Assembly: GCF_900119845.1 (NCBI RefSeq)
Contig: NZ_FPKU01000001.1
Location: forward strand, 777,528-841,527
Source of the DNA: Devosia enhydra
Lineage (GTDB): Bacteria > Pseudomonadota > Alphaproteobacteria > Rhizobiales > Devosiaceae
Length of the DNA: 64,000 nt
Direction: 5' to 3'
In this document: positions 41,944 through 53,567 of the stretch, piece by piece
Layout of the letters: every line of letters begins with the position of its first letter
How positions within the stretch are numbered: the stretch's first letter is position 1
Notes under the pieces: generated by a model
What the model saw: the letters and a program-made list of their open reading frames with translations, nothing else
What the model was told of the DNA's origin: nothing
Database searches by the model: none
Position numbers and translations under genes: made by a program

Positions 41944-43016
41944 AGGGGCAGTGCGCCGTCAAACACCACGGCTGCCCCGGTGCGCGCCTCGAGCCGCCCG
42001 ATGGCATGGGCCGGTTCGCCCGCCGCCGTCAGATGCGCGATCACGGCATCGGCCTCGTCGGCCGCAACCGCCAGCACCATGCCGACGCCGCAATTGAACG
42101 TCCGCACCATCTCGTCCTGCGACAGCCCGCCGACCCGCGCCAGCCAGGCAAAAACCGGCGGCAGACCGACCTTGTGCAGGTCGATCCGCGCGGAGAGGCT
42201 ATCGGGCAGCACGCGGGGAATATTGTCCACGAAGCCCCCGCCGGTGATATGGGCCATCGCCTTGATACCAAGCCCGTCGCGCAGCGCCGCCAGCAGCGGC
42301 TTCACATAGATCCGCGTCGGGGTCAGCAGCGCGTCCGAGAGCGACTGCGTCTCGTCGAACGGAGCCGGCAGGAACCAGTCGAGCCCGGAAATCTCGACTA
42401 CGCGTCGCACCAGCGAGAAGCCGTTGGAGTGTACGCCAGAAGAAGGCAGGGCGACGAGCACATCGCCCTCAGCGACATCAGCGCGCGGCAGCAGCGTGCC
42501 GCGTTCGGCGGCGCCCACCGCAAAGCCGGCCAGATCGTAGTCGTGCCCGTGATACATGCCCGGCATCTCGGCGGTTTCCCCGCCGATCAGCGCACACCCG
42601 GCGATCCGACAGCCTTCGGCGATGCCGTTGACGATCGCGGTCCCGGTCTCCACGTCGAGCCGGCCGGTGGCGAAGTAATCGAGGAAAAACAGCGGCTCTG
42701 CGCCCTGCACGATGATGTCGTTGACGCACATCGCCACGAGATCGATGCCGATCGTCTTGTGGTTGCCGGTGTCGATGGCAATCTTGAGCTTGGTGCCCAC
42801 GCCATCATTGGCCGCAACCAGCACCGGATCGACGAAACCCGCCGCCTTGAGGTCGAACAGGCCTCCGAAGCCGCCGATCTCCGCATCGGCTCCGGGGCGC
42901 CGCGTGGAACGAACGGCGGGCTTGATGGCTTCCACAAGGGCATTGCCGGCATCGATATCGACGCCGGCGCGCTTGTATGAGAGGCCGTTTAATGGCAGGT
43001 TTTGCACGTCGGTCAT
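41940..43016 (-). CDS. purM: Phosphoribosylformylglycinamidine cyclo-ligase (AIR synthetase)
   Basis: PurM makes AIR from FGAM using ATP. The 358-residue protein begins [20 protein letters not shown] and has the signature [40 protein letters not shown] and the [15 protein letters not shown] motif. The ATG at 43016 matches the usual N-terminus; an in-frame ATG at 43103 overlaps the divergent permease start and is less likely. It is the first gene of purMN and diverges from the AI-2E permease gene across 85 bases. Confidence 0.97.
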   Translation of the reverse strand: MTDVQNLPLNGLSYKRAGVDIDAGNALVEAIKPAVRSTRRPGADAEIGGFGGLFDLKAAGFVDPVLVAANDGVGTKLKIAIDTGNHKTIGIDLVAMCVNDIIVQGAEPLFFLDYFATGRLDVETGTAIVNGIAEGCRIAGCALIGGETAEMPGMYHGHDYDLAGFAVGAAERGTLLPRADVAEGDVLVALPSSGVHSNGFSLVRRVVEISGLDWFLPAPFDETQSLSDALLTPTRIYVKPLLAALRDGLGIKAMAHITGGGFVDNIPRVLPDSLSARIDLHKVGLPPVFAWLARVGGLSQDEMVRTFNCGVGMVLAVAADEADAVIAHLTAAGEPAHAIGRLEARTGAAVVFDGALPL

Positions 43017-43101
43017 GGACTTGGCAGCCGGCTCGGTCGGGCGAGAACGTCCCTGCGCTGATAGCGGCTCCCCCTCCAGTGTGCAAGGGCAAGACAGGGA
43101 C

Positions 43102-44220
43102 ATGACACTGCGGAATCAAGTTCTGGCCTGGGTCGGCATCTGCCTTCTGGCCATACTGACGCTTTGGCTGTTCAGGTCCATCCTGCTGCCCTTCGTCATC
43201 GGCATCGCGCTGGCCTATCTGCTGAACCCCATTGTCAGCACGTTGCAGCGGCTCGGCATTTCGCGGGGGCTCGGCACGGCCACCGTGCTTCTGGTGGTGG
43301 TCTCGATCATCATCGGTCTCTTCGTGATGGTCGTGCCGCTTCTCGTCGACCAGATCTTCGGCCTGCTTGCCCGCCTGCCGCGCTATGTCGCCGATCTGCA
43401 GGCGCTTGCCGAAGACATCGTGCCGCAGGTTGCCGCCTGGCTCGGGCCAGAACGCTCCGCGCAGTTACAGGCGACCGTCGGCGAGGTCATCTCGAATGCC
43501 ACCGGCATGATCGGGGCGCTGACCGCCACAATTGCTGCCAGTGGCGCCACGCTGCTCAACATGGTGGCCATCATCGTGGTCACACCCGTCGTCGCGTTCT
43601 ATACGCTGATGGACTGGGACAAGATGGTTCGCGGGCTCGATGATCTGCTGCCGCGACGGCACCGCGACGAAATCAAGGGCATTCTCTCCGAGATCGATCG
43701 CTCCATGCACGGCGTGCTGCGCGGGCAGGGCAGCGTGATTCTCATCCTCGCGGCGTTCTACGCCACTGCGCTCACGCTTGCCGGGCTCAATTTCGGCCTC
43801 GCGATCGGGCTCATCGGCGGGCTCTTCTCCTTCGTCCCGTTCCTGGGCTTCGCGCTCGGCATCGTCCTGTCGGTTGGTGTCGCCATCGTCCAGTTCTGGC
43901 CAAACTACTGGATGGTGATCGTCATCATCGCCATCTACCTCATCGGCCAGTTCATTGAGGGCAACATCCTCTATCCCAAGCTTGTGGGCTCCTCGATCAA
44001 CATCAACCCTGTCTGGCTGATGTTCGCGCTGCTCGCCTTCGGCCTGCTGTTCGGCTTTGTCGGCCTGCTGCTGGCGGTGCCGCTTGCGGCCATCGCCGGT
44101 GTTCTCACCCGCTACGCTGTCCGCAAATACAAGGCATCGAGCCTTTATTCCGGCACCGCCCAGCCGGCCCCCGCGCTCATTACTTCGGCCAATGCACCGC
44201 GTCCCGGTGCCAAGGTATGA
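43102..44220 (+). CDS. AI-2E family (PerM-type) transporter
   Basis: This 372-residue polytopic protein begins [19 protein letters not shown] and has the family pattern: an N-terminal helix pair ([20 protein letters not shown]), an extra-helical domain at about 90-150, and C-terminal helices with [19 protein letters not shown]. The frame is open upstream, but that extension lies over purM and is not coding. It precedes hdaA by 13 bases, so it is in the hdaA-ppk-ppx unit. A related protein is at the left edge of the window. Confidence 0.92.
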   Translation: MTLRNQVLAWVGICLLAILTLWLFRSILLPFVIGIALAYLLNPIVSTLQRLGISRGLGTATVLLVVVSIIIGLFVMVVPLLVDQIFGLLARLPRYVADLQALAEDIVPQVAAWLGPERSAQLQATVGEVISNATGMIGALTATIAASGATLLNMVAIIVVTPVVAFYTLMDWDKMVRGLDDLLPRRHRDEIKGILSEIDRSMHGVLRGQGSVILILAAFYATALTLAGLNFGLAIGLIGGLFSFVPFLGFALGIVLSVGVAIVQFWPNYWMVIVIIAIYLIGQFIEGNILYPKLVGSSININPVWLMFALLAFGLLFGFVGLLLAVPLAAIAGVLTRYAVRKYKASSLYSGTAQPAPALITSANAPRPGAKV

Positions 44221-44233
44221 GGCCGTTTCGCCA

Positions 44234-44953
44234 ATGAAAAGCGCGCCGCGGCAGCTGCCCTTCGCCTACGAGATGGAGGCGTCTCACGCCGAGGATGATT
44301 TCATCGTCGGCGAGGGCAATCTGCTCGCGCACGGGCATCTTCTGGCCTGGCCCCGATGGCCCGGGCCGCTGACGCTCATCGAGGGCCCCGCCAGCACCGG
44401 CAAGTCCCATCTCGCCCGGATCTGGGCCGAGCGCAGCGGCGCGCGGATCGTCACCCCGCTTCGGATTGCGGCCATGGCGGCGGAGGGGGGCGGCAGCCCG
44501 ATCGTCATAGAGGACATCGATCGCGAGGGCTTCGACGAGCGGGCCCTGTTCCACCTCCTCAATCAGTCGATGCGCGATGGGCGCAGCGTGCTGATGACGG
44601 CGCGGACCCCCGTCGCCGCATGGCCCTACGCCACCGATGACGTGCGCTCCCGCGCCCGGCTGGCCGCGCGTTTTGCCCTTGCCGTCACCGATGACATCGC
44701 ATTGTCACAGATGCTGGTGAAACTGTTCAGCGACCGTCAGGTGAAGGTCGAACCGCGCGTGATCGCCTATCTCGCCGCACGCATGGAGCGTTCGGCCGAG
44801 GCGGCGGTCCGTCTCGTCGAAACCATCGATCGGCTGGCTCTGGCCCGCGGCGTCGCGATCAGCCGCGCCGTTGCCGCCGAAGCCCTGGCGATCCATGAGG
44901 GGACGACGGATGCGTGGCTCGTCAACGGGTCCGGGGATGCAGGCGATGAATGA
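44234..44953 (+). CDS. hdaA: DnaA-related regulatory ATPase HdaA
   Basis: HdaA is the alphaproteobacterial Hda homologue that promotes hydrolysis of DnaA-bound ATP to prevent over-initiation. The 239-residue protein has a short N-terminal segment starting RQLPFAYEM, followed by a DnaA-like AAA domain with Walker A GPASTGKS (51-58), Walker B-like PIVIEDID, and sensor Arg in [19 protein letters not shown]. It lacks the DnaA DNA-binding domain. The start is the ATG after the permease gene. Its stop overlaps the ppk start. Confidence 0.92.
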   Translation: MKSAPRQLPFAYEMEASHAEDDFIVGEGNLLAHGHLLAWPRWPGPLTLIEGPASTGKSHLARIWAERSGARIVTPLRIAAMAAEGGGSPIVIEDIDREGFDERALFHLLNQSMRDGRSVLMTARTPVAAWPYATDDVRSRARLAARFALAVTDDIALSQMLVKLFSDRQVKVEPRVIAYLAARMERSAEAAVRLVETIDRLALARGVAISRAVAAEALAIHEGTTDAWLVNGSGDAGDE

Positions 44954-47114
44954 GATGACCGTAACCGAGACTGTCGATCCGGCGCCCGACGCCCTGTCCC
45001 TGCGCAACAGCCCGGCGCGCTTCGTCAACCGCGAGGTGAGCTGGCTGCAGTTCAACATGCGCGTGCTGGAGGAGGCGGGCAACACCAACCATCCGCTGCT
45101 CGAGCGTCTGCGCTTCGTGTCGATCTCGGCCAACAATCTCGACGAATTCTTCATGGTGCGCGTCGCCGGCCTCAAGGGTCAGCTGCGGGCCGGCATGGTG
45201 CGCCAGAGCGCCGATGGCATGACGCCGGCGGAGCAGCTCGAAGAGATCGCGACGCTCGCCCAGCATCTGCATCTCGAGCAGCAGGACCATTGGCAGAACC
45301 TGCGCGAGGAACTCTTCGCGCGCGACGTGGTCATCCACGAGCCCAACGACCTCAAGAGCGAGCAGCTCAAATATCTCGAACGGCTGTTCAAGGAAGAGAT
45401 CTTCCCGGTCCTGACGCCCATCGCCATCGATCCGGCGCATCCCTTCCCGTTCATCCCCAATCTCGGCTTCACGCTCGCCTTTGAGATGGTGCGCCCCAAT
45501 TCGACGCAGTCGCTGACCGCGCTCGTGCGCGTGCCGGGCAATCTCGATCGGTTCATCACGCTGCCGGGCAGCCTCGCCACCGAGGGCCGCGTCGAGGTCG
45601 TCACCATCGACACGCTGATCGATCTGTTTTTCCACAAGCTGTTTCCCGGCTACGAGGTCGCCGGCTCCGGTGCCTTTCGCGTCATCCGCGACAGTGAGAT
45701 CGAGATCGATGACGAGGCGGCCGATCTCGTGGTCGAGTTCGAATCGGCGCTGCGCCAAAGGCGTCGCGGGCAGGTCATCCGGCTCGAGATCGAGAGCCGC
45801 ATGCCGCGCAGCCTGCGCCGGCAGATTTCCGAGCGGCTCAACGTCACCGATGCCGACACGTTCGATGTCGAGGGCTTTCTCGGCCTCGCCGATGCGGCGC
45901 GCATCTGCGACATCAACCGTCCCGACCTCAAGTTCCAGCCCTATATCCCGCGCTTTCCCGAGCGGGTGCGCGACTATAATGGCGATATCTTCGCGGCCGT
46001 GCGGGCCAAGGATTTGCTCGTCCACCATCCCTTCGAGAGCTTCGATGTGGTGGCGCAGTTCCTCGTGCAGGCGGCGCGCGACCCCGATGTCGTCGCCATC
46101 AAGCAGACGCTCTACCGCACCTCGCGCGACAGCCCCATCGTCAAGGCGCTCGTGCTGGCTGCCGAATCGGGCAAGTCGGTCACGGCGCTCGTCGAGCTCA
46201 AGGCGCGCTTTGACGAAGAGGCCAATATCCGCTGGGCGCGCGACCTCGAGCGAGCAGGGGCCCAGGTGGTATTCGGCTTCGTCGAGCTCAAGACCCATGC
46301 CAAGATGAGCCAGGTGGTGCGCCGCGAGCAGGGCAAGCTCGTCTCCTACTGCCACCTCGGCACCGGCAATTATCACCCCATCACCGCCAAGATTTATACC
46401 GACCTCAGCTTTTTCACCGTCGATCCGGCGATCACCCGCGATGTTGCGCGCGTCTTCAACTTCATCACCGGATATTCCCGCCCGACCGAGCTCGAAGCTC
46501 TGGCCGCCTCGCCGGTCAATCTCAGGCAGACGCTGCTCGATTGCATTGCGCGCGAAGTCGAGTTCGCCGAGCGCGGCGAGCCGGCCACCATCTGGCTCAA
46601 GATGAATGCGCTGGTCGATCCCGAGATCATAGACGCGCTCTACGACGCCGGGCGGAAGGGCGTGCGCATCGAGCTCATCGTGCGCGGCATCTGCTGCCTC
46701 AGGCCCGGCATACCGGGCTTTTCGGACAATATTCGCGTCAAGTCGCTGGTCGGCCGGTTCCTCGAGCATTCGCGCATCTACTGCTTCGGCAATGGCGAGC
46801 CGATGCCGTCGCGGCGCGCCCGGGTCTACATGTCCTCGGCCGATCTCATGCAGCGCAATCTCGACTGGCGCGTTGAAGTGATGGTGCCCATCCTCAACAA
46901 GACGGTGCACAAGCAAATTCTGGATCGCATGCTGGTGGCCTATCTCAAGGACAATCAGCAGAGCTGGGAAGTGTTGCCCGATGGCAGTTCGCACCGCATC
47001 CGCTTGCGCGAGGGCGAAGAGCCCTTTAATGCCCATAACTACTTCATGACCAACGCCAGCCTCTCGGGTCGCGGAAGCGCAACGGTTCGGGAGCGCGAAG
47101 AAGGTGACGAGTGA
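44946..47114 (+). CDS. ppk: Polyphosphate kinase 1
   Basis: Ppk1 synthesises polyphosphate from ATP. The 722-residue protein has the family N-terminus [20 protein letters not shown], the IPRFPERV...[14 protein letters not shown] region and the catalytic His in [18 protein letters not shown] near residue 470. The second conserved His block is [13 protein letters not shown]. The ATG at 44946 overlaps hdaA; one at 44955 is also possible. The downstream ppx gene starts at an overlapping GTGA, implying coupled synthesis and breakdown enzymes. Confidence 0.97.
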   Translation: MNEMTVTETVDPAPDALSLRNSPARFVNREVSWLQFNMRVLEEAGNTNHPLLERLRFVSISANNLDEFFMVRVAGLKGQLRAGMVRQSADGMTPAEQLEEIATLAQHLHLEQQDHWQNLREELFARDVVIHEPNDLKSEQLKYLERLFKEEIFPVLTPIAIDPAHPFPFIPNLGFTLAFEMVRPNSTQSLTALVRVPGNLDRFITLPGSLATEGRVEVVTIDTLIDLFFHKLFPGYEVAGSGAFRVIRDSEIEIDDEAADLVVEFESALRQRRRGQVIRLEIESRMPRSLRRQISERLNVTDADTFDVEGFLGLADAARICDINRPDLKFQPYIPRFPERVRDYNGDIFAAVRAKDLLVHHPFESFDVVAQFLVQAARDPDVVAIKQTLYRTSRDSPIVKALVLAAESGKSVTALVELKARFDEEANIRWARDLERAGAQVVFGFVELKTHAKMSQVVRREQGKLVSYCHLGTGNYHPITAKIYTDLSFFTVDPAITRDVARVFNFITGYSRPTELEALAASPVNLRQTLLDCIAREVEFAERGEPATIWLKMNALVDPEIIDALYDAGRKGVRIELIVRGICCLRPGIPGFSDNIRVKSLVGRFLEHSRIYCFGNGEPMPSRRARVYMSSADLMQRNLDWRVEVMVPILNKTVHKQILDRMLVAYLKDNQQSWEVLPDGSSHRIRLREGEEPFNAHNYFMTNASLSGRGSATVREREEGDE

Positions 47115-48652
47115 TAGGATTCTGGGGCACTGACGCCGATCCCACCGCGCAGGGGCGCATCAAGGGCGCCCAGCCGGTGGCGGTGCTCGATATCGGGTCG
47201 AACTCCGTCCGTCTCGTGGTCTATGAGCGTCTCGCCCGCGCGCTGACCCCGCTCTACAACGAAAAATCGAGCTGCGCGCTCGGGCGCGGCATCGCCAAGA
47301 CCGGGCGTCTGGCCGATGCCAACATGGCCCGCGCCATCACCGCCATCAAACGCTTCGCCCTCGTGGCCCGCCTGATGCGCGTGGGGCAGGTGCATGTACT
47401 CGCCACCTCTGCGGTGCGAGAGGCGAGCAATCGAGACGAATTTGTCGCCGAGGTTACCCGCATCATGCTAGCCCCGGTGCGCGTGCTCTCGGGTGCCGAA
47501 GAGGCCCACTATGCGGCGCTCGGCATCGTCGCGGGCATGCCGGGCTTTTCGGGCGTCGTCGGCGATCTGGGCGGCGGCAGCCTCGAACTCTCTGCCATGA
47601 CGGGTCCCGACGAGTCAGAAGGCGAAACTCATCCTCTCGGCGTCATTCGCCTCCAGGACGATTCGGATGGCGACCCGGCCAAGGCGGTCAAGATCGCGCG
47701 CGCGGTGCTCAAGGAGTCGCCCCTTGCCCGCGGCCATGCCAGTGGGCTCTTCTGCGCCATCGGCGGCACATGGCGCTCGCTCGCCAAGCAGCATCAGGTG
47801 CTGCGCGATTATCCGCTGCACATGGTGCAGCATTATTCCGTGCCGTCCGAGGACATTCTCCAGCTCTGCGACGAGATCGTCGCCACCACCTCGGCCGGCA
47901 AGTCGATGCCGGGCGCAGATGCCGTCAGCTCCTCCCGCCGCGATCTCGTGCCCTTTGGCGCCGTGGTCATGGGCGAACTGATCCGGCTTGGCCAGTTCCA
48001 CACAGTGATGTTTTCGGCCCTTGGCGTGCGCGAGGGCTATCTCTATGGCGAGCTCGATGCCGCCGAAAAGGCCGTCGATCCGCTGTTGCAGGGGGCCGAG
48101 GAGCTCTCGGTGCTCCGCTCGCGCTCGCCCCAGCACGGCGAGGATCTGATCGGCTTTACCGGCCAGTTTCTCGAAGCTGCCGGATTGTCCGAGACCGAGG
48201 AAGAGCGTCGCCTGCGCATTGTCGCATGCCATCTCGCCGATATCGGCTGGCGCGGCCATCCCGACTATCGCGGCGCCCAGAGCGTCGACATGGTCGCCTA
48301 CAGCTCGCTTTCGGGCATTGACCATCCCGGCCGCGCCTTCATTGGCGAGGTCACGGCGGTGCGCTATGCCGGGCTGAAGCACAAATCGGTCACCCCGGCG
48401 CTGCTCAATTTGCTGTCGCCCGAAAGCACCGCCCGCGCCAAGATGATCGGGGCGGCCATGCGGGTCGCCTATCCGATGTCGGCGGCCATGCCCGGCATCC
48501 TGCCGCGCGTGCGCTTCAGCGCCGAGGGCGAGACGCTGACGCTGCACCTGCCCGAAGACCTCGCCTTTCTCGATGGCGAGCACCTGCGCGGGCGCATGGA
48601 GCAGTTCGCCAGCGTCACGCCCTTCAAGGCCATCGCCATCGTCGTCGGCTGA
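47111..48652 (+). CDS. ppx: Exopolyphosphatase / guanosine pentaphosphate phosphatase family
   Basis: Ppx removes terminal phosphates from polyphosphate, and the GppA branch hydrolyses pppGpp. The 513-residue protein has the actin-like ATPase phosphate loops [18 protein letters not shown] and [13 protein letters not shown], the acidic [10 protein letters not shown] region, and a C-terminal HD-like helical domain ([17 protein letters not shown]). It starts at GTG overlapping ppk. Its end converges with rnd. Confidence 0.93.
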   Translation: MIGFWGTDADPTAQGRIKGAQPVAVLDIGSNSVRLVVYERLARALTPLYNEKSSCALGRGIAKTGRLADANMARAITAIKRFALVARLMRVGQVHVLATSAVREASNRDEFVAEVTRIMLAPVRVLSGAEEAHYAALGIVAGMPGFSGVVGDLGGGSLELSAMTGPDESEGETHPLGVIRLQDDSDGDPAKAVKIARAVLKESPLARGHASGLFCAIGGTWRSLAKQHQVLRDYPLHMVQHYSVPSEDILQLCDEIVATTSAGKSMPGADAVSSSRRDLVPFGAVVMGELIRLGQFHTVMFSALGVREGYLYGELDAAEKAVDPLLQGAEELSVLRSRSPQHGEDLIGFTGQFLEAAGLSETEEERRLRIVACHLADIGWRGHPDYRGAQSVDMVAYSSLSGIDHPGRAFIGEVTAVRYAGLKHKSVTPALLNLLSPESTARAKMIGAAMRVAYPMSAAMPGILPRVRFSAEGETLTLHLPEDLAFLDGEHLRGRMEQFASVTPFKAIAIVVG

Positions 48653-48660
48653 CCCGCGCA

Positions 48661-48683
48661 AAGGCAGGCACGAGGCCTGCCTT
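48661..48683. terminator. Convergent hairpin between ppx and rnd
   Basis: AAGGCAGGC (48661-48669) pairs perfectly with GCCTGCCTT (48675-48683) around a 5-base loop. No long T-run follows on either side, so it is a weaker terminator or mRNA-end stabiliser. Confidence 0.5.
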
Positions 48684-48684
48684 G

Positions 48685-49839
48685 CTACTTCTCGATTTCG
48701 ATCTCGATCACGCCCTTGCGCGTCGCCGCCAGCCCAAGGCGCCCGTGCTTGATGGCGAGTGCCTTTTCCCCGAAGAGCTTACGCCGCCAGCCCTTGAGCG
48801 CAGGCACGTCGGCATCGTCATCGAGCACCAGGGCGTCGATATCCTCGGAATTGGCGATGATGCGCCCAGCCACGCCATGCTGCTCTGAGACGGCCTTGAG
48901 CAGCACGCGCACGAGGTCGCCCACGGCACCCTTGGGCGACGGCCCCCGCTGCCGGTCGGGCATATCGGGCAATTCCGATTTGGGCAGCTCCTCGACACCC
49001 TTGAGCAGGGCGATGATTTCGCCGGCGGCGCTCGAACGGCCATAGCCTCGCTGCACGGCGCGCAGCTTTTCGAAGGCTTCGGGCGTCAGCGGGCGCTGCA
49101 TGGCCAGTTCCACCACCGCTTCATCCTTGAGAACGCGGCTGCGCGGCTGGTCGGTCTCCTGCGCCCGCCGCTCGCGCCATTCGGCGATGACCTTCAAGGC
49201 CGCCAGATCGCGCGGCCGCGACAGCTTGGCCTTGATGCGCTCCCAGGCCTGCTCGGGCTTGACCACATAGGTATCGATGCTGTTGAGCGTGTCGAGTTCG
49301 TCCGCCACCCAGTCCTGGCGCCGGGTGCGCTCCACCTGGTCCTTGAGCGCCTTGTAGATGTCGCGGAGGTGGGTGACGTCGGCGAGCGCATAGCGCAGCT
49401 GCTTGTCGGTCAGCGGGCGGTGTGACCAGTCCGTGAAGCGCGACGACTTGTCGATCTCCTCATTGACGATGGCGCGCACGAGGTTGTCGTAGGAGATGCT
49501 GTCGCCGAAACCGCAGACGCTGGCCGCGATCTGCGTGTCATAGATGTTCACCGGCACCTTGCCGGTGGCTTTCACGAAGATCTCGATATCCTGCCGGGCC
49601 GCATGGAAGACCTTGGTCACCTCGGCATTGGCGAGCAGCGCATAGAAGGGCTGCAGGCTGAGCCCATCCGCGAGGGGATCGACGAGAACCGCTTCATCCT
49701 CGGTGGCCATCTGCAGAAGGCAGAGACGGGGCCAGTAGGTCGTCTCCCGGAGGAATTCCGTGTCGACGGTGACGTAGTCGAATTCGGCGGCGCGCCGGCA
49801 GAACTCGGCGAGTTCCCCTGTGGTGCGGATCACATCCAT
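48685..49839 (-). CDS. rnd: Ribonuclease D
   Basis: RNase D trims tRNA and small RNA 3' ends. The 384-residue protein has the DEDD exonuclease signature: DTEFLRE with the first acidic pair, [10 protein letters not shown] with the second, and later [13 protein letters not shown]. One or two HRDC domains follow (about 205-380), the first near [19 protein letters not shown]. The ATG at 49839 yields the usual [13 protein letters not shown] start; the upstream open frame overlaps aspS and is not coding. It diverges from aspS across about 160 bases. Confidence 0.96.
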   Translation of the reverse strand: MDVIRTTGELAEFCRRAAEFDYVTVDTEFLRETTYWPRLCLLQMATEDEAVLVDPLADGLSLQPFYALLANAEVTKVFHAARQDIEIFVKATGKVPVNIYDTQIAASVCGFGDSISYDNLVRAIVNEEIDKSSRFTDWSHRPLTDKQLRYALADVTHLRDIYKALKDQVERTRRQDWVADELDTLNSIDTYVVKPEQAWERIKAKLSRPRDLAALKVIAEWRERRAQETDQPRSRVLKDEAVVELAMQRPLTPEAFEKLRAVQRGYGRSSAAGEIIALLKGVEELPKSELPDMPDRQRGPSPKGAVGDLVRVLLKAVSEQHGVAGRIIANSEDIDALVLDDDADVPALKGWRRKLFGEKALAIKHGRLGLAATRKGVIEIEIEK

Positions 49840-49997
49840 GCAATCGGTCTCGTTTCTTCTCTCTTTACGCTCATAACAGGCACAGCCTGCGGGCTCCAGA
49901 TGCCAATAGGCCCGCCTGGGCCGCCAACTTGACAAATCGGGCCCTGCATGCGCTTGTCGCGCCCCGATCCGTTGCCCCATTCCAGCACGAGACTGCC

Positions 49998-51770
49998 ATG
50001 CATCGCTACCGTTCGCACACCTGTGCAGGCCTTTCCGCCAGCGACGTTGGCAACACCGCCCGTCTTTCGGGGTGGGTGCACCGCGTCCGCGACCATGGCG
50101 GCCTGCTTTTCATCGATCTGCGCGACCATTACGGCATCACCCAATGCGTGATCGACCCTGATTCTCCGGCCTTCAAGGCGGCTGAGTCGGTGCGGTCCGA
50201 ATGGGTCATCCGGGTCGATGGCGAGGTCAAGGCCCGCACGCCCGAGACCGTCAACCCCAACCTGCCGACCGGGGCAATCGAGCTCTTCATCCGCGAGCTC
50301 GAAGTCTTGGGCAAGGCAGCAGAGCTGCCGCTGCCGGTGTTCGGCGAACCCGACTATCCCGAAGATACGCGCCTGCGCTATCGCTTCATCGATCTGCGTC
50401 GCGAGACGCTGCACGCCAATATCGTCAAGCGCACCAAGATCATCACCTCGATGCGCCGCCGCATGCACGATATCGGCTTTGCCGAATATTCGACGCCGAT
50501 CCTGACCGCATCCTCGCCTGAGGGTGCGCGCGACTTCCTCGTGCCCAGCCGCATCCATCAGGGCAAGTTTTTTGCCTTGCCGCAGGCCCCCCAGCAATAC
50601 AAGCAGCTGCTGATGGTGGCCGGCTTCGACCGCTATTTCCAAATCGCGCCCTGCTTCCGCGACGAGGACCCGCGCGCCGATCGCCTGCCGGGCGAGTTCT
50701 ACCAGCTCGATCTCGAGATGAGCTTCGTCACCCAGGAAGACGTGTGGGACACGATGGAGCCGGTGCTGCGCGGCGTCTTCGAGGAGTTCGCCGAGGGCAA
50801 GCGCGTGACCCAGACCTTCCCGCGCATCCCTTATGACGTGGCGCTGCGCAAATACGGCTCCGACAAGCCCGACCTGCGCAACCCCATCGAGATGCAGGCG
50901 GTGACCGATCACTTCCGCGATTCCGGCTTCAAGGTCTTTGCCAACCAGATCGCCTCGGACCCCAAGGTCGAGGTCTGGGCGATTCCCGCGCCGAGCGGCG
51001 GCAGCCGCGCCTTCTGCGACCGCATGAACGCCTGGGCGCAGGGGCAGGGGCAGCCGGGCCTCGGCTACATCTTCTTCAAGGACGGGCAGGGCTCCGGCCC
51101 GGTCGCCAAGAACATCGGCGAGGACCGCACCGCGGCCATCCGCGAGCAGCTCGGGCTTGCCGATGGCGATGCGGTGTTCTTCGTGCTTGGCCGGCCCGAG
51201 AAGTTCTACAAGTTCGCCGGCGAGGCCCGCACCCGCATCGGCACCGAGCTCAATCTGGTCGATACCGAGCAGTTCGCGCTCTGCTGGATCGTCGACTTCC
51301 CGTTCTACGAGTGGAACGAGGACGAAAAGCAGCTCGAATTCGCCCACAACCCCTTCTCGATGCCCCAGGGTGGGCGCGAGGCGCTCGAGAGCGGCGATCC
51401 GCTCGCCATCAAGGCGTTCCAGTACGACGCGGTCTGCAATGGCTACGAGATCGCCTCCGGGTCGATCCGTAACCAGGAGCCCGAGACCATGGTCGCGGCC
51501 TTCGAGAAGGTCGGGCTGTCGCGCCAGGATGTCGAGGATCGTTTTGGCGGCCTCTATCGCGCCTTCCAGTATGGCGCGCCGCCCCATGGCGGCATGGCGG
51601 CCGGTGTCGATCGCGTCGTGATGCTGCTCTGCGGCGTGCAGAACCTGCGCGAAATCACGCTCTTCCCGATGAACCAGCAGGCAGAAGACCTGCTGATGAA
51701 TGCGCCGTCGGAAGCGTCGCCCAAGCAACTGCGCGAACTCGGCCTGCGCGTGCTGCCGCCGCAGAAATAG
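49998..51770 (+). CDS. aspS: Aspartyl-tRNA synthetase
   Basis: AspRS charges tRNA(Asp). In an organism with gatCAB it may also mischarge tRNA(Asn). The 590-residue protein has the anticodon-binding OB fold with [19 protein letters not shown], motif 2 with [19 protein letters not shown], the bacterial GAD insertion (about 290-420), and motif 3 in [14 protein letters not shown]. The ATG at 49998 matches the usual MHRYRSHTC start. There is no asparaginyl-tRNA synthetase in view; the Asp/Asn specificity cannot be judged by eye. Confidence 0.97.
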   Translation: MHRYRSHTCAGLSASDVGNTARLSGWVHRVRDHGGLLFIDLRDHYGITQCVIDPDSPAFKAAESVRSEWVIRVDGEVKARTPETVNPNLPTGAIELFIRELEVLGKAAELPLPVFGEPDYPEDTRLRYRFIDLRRETLHANIVKRTKIITSMRRRMHDIGFAEYSTPILTASSPEGARDFLVPSRIHQGKFFALPQAPQQYKQLLMVAGFDRYFQIAPCFRDEDPRADRLPGEFYQLDLEMSFVTQEDVWDTMEPVLRGVFEEFAEGKRVTQTFPRIPYDVALRKYGSDKPDLRNPIEMQAVTDHFRDSGFKVFANQIASDPKVEVWAIPAPSGGSRAFCDRMNAWAQGQGQPGLGYIFFKDGQGSGPVAKNIGEDRTAAIREQLGLADGDAVFFVLGRPEKFYKFAGEARTRIGTELNLVDTEQFALCWIVDFPFYEWNEDEKQLEFAHNPFSMPQGGREALESGDPLAIKAFQYDAVCNGYEIASGSIRNQEPETMVAAFEKVGLSRQDVEDRFGGLYRAFQYGAPPHGGMAAGVDRVVMLLCGVQNLREITLFPMNQQAEDLLMNAPSEASPKQLRELGLRVLPPQK

Positions 51771-51789
51771 CGGTTGCGGGGCGCGGCGG

Positions 51790-51804
51790 TTAGCGCCCTG
51801 TTAA
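51790..51804. promoter_or_regulatory. CtrA-like box upstream of the EAL gene
   Basis: TTAG, seven bases, then TTAA matches TTAA-N7-TTAA with one mismatch, and a further TTAACC lies at 51815-51820. They sit 64-78 bases before the start of the EAL phosphodiesterase gene. Such AT-rich clusters are rare in this GC-rich sequence, but no binding has been shown. Confidence 0.35.
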
Positions 51805-51867
51805 AGCTCGCCAGTTAACCATGCCGGTGTCGCGCGATCCTCGCGGGTTGCGCGCAACACGCCGGGC

Positions 51868-53499
51868 ATGGGGGCCCGGAAGCGTCACGGGCGGGGTCGG
51901 CGGACGGTGCGGTCGCGGTATTCCAACGTCTTCATGCTGCTCGCTGCCATCGCCGCCTTCGTGCCGGTGATGGGCGTCGATTTCCTGCTCGATGGTTATG
52001 TGCGCGTGCGCGAAAGCGCCGCCCTTCAGCAATCGGTCGACGAAATCGCCCGCAAGGTCCAGACCAGCGCCTATGATGGCGTGGCCGCCCTGCGGCGCAT
52101 CCTCGCCGACAGCCCCTCGCTCTGCACGCCCACCTTCATGGCCAATGTCCACCAGCAGATGGAGCAGAGCCTGCATCTGCGCCAGGTGCTCGTCGAAAAT
52201 GCTGATGGCGTGCAGTATTGCGATGCGCTCGGCCGTCCGCAGGCCATAACCGCCCTTGCCAAGCCCCTGAGCGTTCCAGGTCACACCGAGACCCTCTCCG
52301 TCGTGCGGCTCGGCACGCTCGCCATGCCGGTGCTGCAGGTCACCCAGGGCTTCGGCACCAACCGCCGCGTCTCAGCCTTCGTGCCGGTCTTACCCACGGC
52401 GGCCGAGGACATGCTCGCCGGGCTCAAGCCGACATCGAGCGTCCGCATGACGCTTACCGATGGCACCGGCATCATTTCGGCCGGCGATTCGACCGGCGTC
52501 GAAGCCCGCTCGGGCACCGAATATCTTGTGTCCGAAGCCTTTGCCGGCGAGCTGCCGATCCGCATCGAAGCCGCCGTGCCCTTCGCCATCGTGCGCGCCG
52601 ATTATGCCGAGCTCGATGTCAGCTTCACCCTCATCGCCTGCATGATGAGTGCCGCCTTCTTCCTGCTCGCCCTGCAATATGTCCGGCGCTCGCAACTGCC
52701 GGCCTTCGATCTCGAACGCGCCATCGCCGCCGGCGAGCTCAAGCCCTATTACCAGCCGGTGATCAATCTGCGCACCGGCACGCTGGCCGGCTGTGAAGTG
52801 CTGTGCCGGTGGGAAAAGCGCAATGGCGAGCTCGTGCCGCCCGGCTCGTTCATCGATTATGCCGAGGTCACCGGCCTCGCCATTCCGATGACGCTGAGCC
52901 TCATGCAGCAGGTGCGCAGCGATCTGGGCGAACTCAGCCGCGAAGTCCCCGATCTCAAGATTTCGATCAACCTGTTCGAAGGCCACTTCCGCGATGGCAC
53001 CATCGTCGAGGACGTGCAGGCGATCTTCGGCGGCTCGCCCATCAGCTTCCGGCAACTGGTGTTCGAGATCACCGAACGGCGGCCGCTCGACAATTCCGTC
53101 CAGGTCAACAGCGTCATCGCCGGCCTGCACGCGCTCGGCGCGCGGCTCGCCATGGACGATGCCGGCACCGGCCATTCCAATCTCGCCTATATGCAGACGC
53201 TGGGCGTCGATGTGATCAAGATCGACCGGGTGTTCATCGACATGATCAAGCCCGGCACCACGCAGGTCCCGGTGCTCGATGGGCTGATCTCCATGGCGCG
53301 CGACCTCGGCACCGAGATCGTGGCCGAAGGCGTCGAGACCGAGGCGCAGGCCCTCTATCTGCGCGCGCGTGGCGTAGTGATGGCGCAGGGCTTCCTCTTT
53401 GCCCCCGCGCTGCGGCCGGGCGCCTTCCGCGATCTGGCCCGGGCATTGCAGAGCCCGCCCGAGCGGGCGGAGCTTCCCGCGCCCGAGGCCGCCGCCTGA
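51868..53499 (+). CDS. Membrane c-di-GMP phosphodiesterase (CSS-like periplasmic domain + EAL)
   Basis: This 543-residue protein should hydrolyse c-di-GMP. A basic N-terminus is followed by TM1 (about 20-42), a periplasmic domain (about 43-240) and TM2 (about 248-268). The C-terminal EAL domain (about 272-528) has EVL in place of EAL, the Asn in ISINLFE, FEITER, DDAGTG instead of the common DDFGTG, KIDRVF and VAEGVET. All the usual metal and catalytic acidic residues seem kept, so it should be active. The periplasmic domain has two cysteines (SLCTPTF and QYCDALG), where related proteins carry CSS; they may form a redox-sensing disulfide. Confidence 0.92.
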   Translation: MGARKRHGRGRRTVRSRYSNVFMLLAAIAAFVPVMGVDFLLDGYVRVRESAALQQSVDEIARKVQTSAYDGVAALRRILADSPSLCTPTFMANVHQQMEQSLHLRQVLVENADGVQYCDALGRPQAITALAKPLSVPGHTETLSVVRLGTLAMPVLQVTQGFGTNRRVSAFVPVLPTAAEDMLAGLKPTSSVRMTLTDGTGIISAGDSTGVEARSGTEYLVSEAFAGELPIRIEAAVPFAIVRADYAELDVSFTLIACMMSAAFFLLALQYVRRSQLPAFDLERAIAAGELKPYYQPVINLRTGTLAGCEVLCRWEKRNGELVPPGSFIDYAEVTGLAIPMTLSLMQQVRSDLGELSREVPDLKISINLFEGHFRDGTIVEDVQAIFGGSPISFRQLVFEITERRPLDNSVQVNSVIAGLHALGARLAMDDAGTGHSNLAYMQTLGVDVIKIDRVFIDMIKPGTTQVPVLDGLISMARDLGTEIVAEGVETEAQALYLRARGVVMAQGFLFAPALRPGAFRDLARALQSPPERAELPAPEAAA

Positions 53500-53506
53500 A
53501 GGCGGC
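53491..53506 (+). terminator. Hairpin with EAL-gene stop codon in its loop
   Basis: GCCGCC (53491-53496) pairs with GGCGGC (53501-53506) around a TGAA loop, whose TGA is the stop codon. A pyrimidine-rich stretch with TTTT follows 7 bases later. It is a plausible but imperfect terminator. Confidence 0.4.
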
Positions 53507-53567
53507 ATCGGGTCTTTTCTTCGCATCCGATTAGTGGCAGGAACACCCGGCCAAACGAGGGATGCCC

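Noticed and set aside
44922-47036. 704-codon leftward frame opposite ppk
   Set aside because: It is antisense to a well-conserved gene, with biased composition and no motif.
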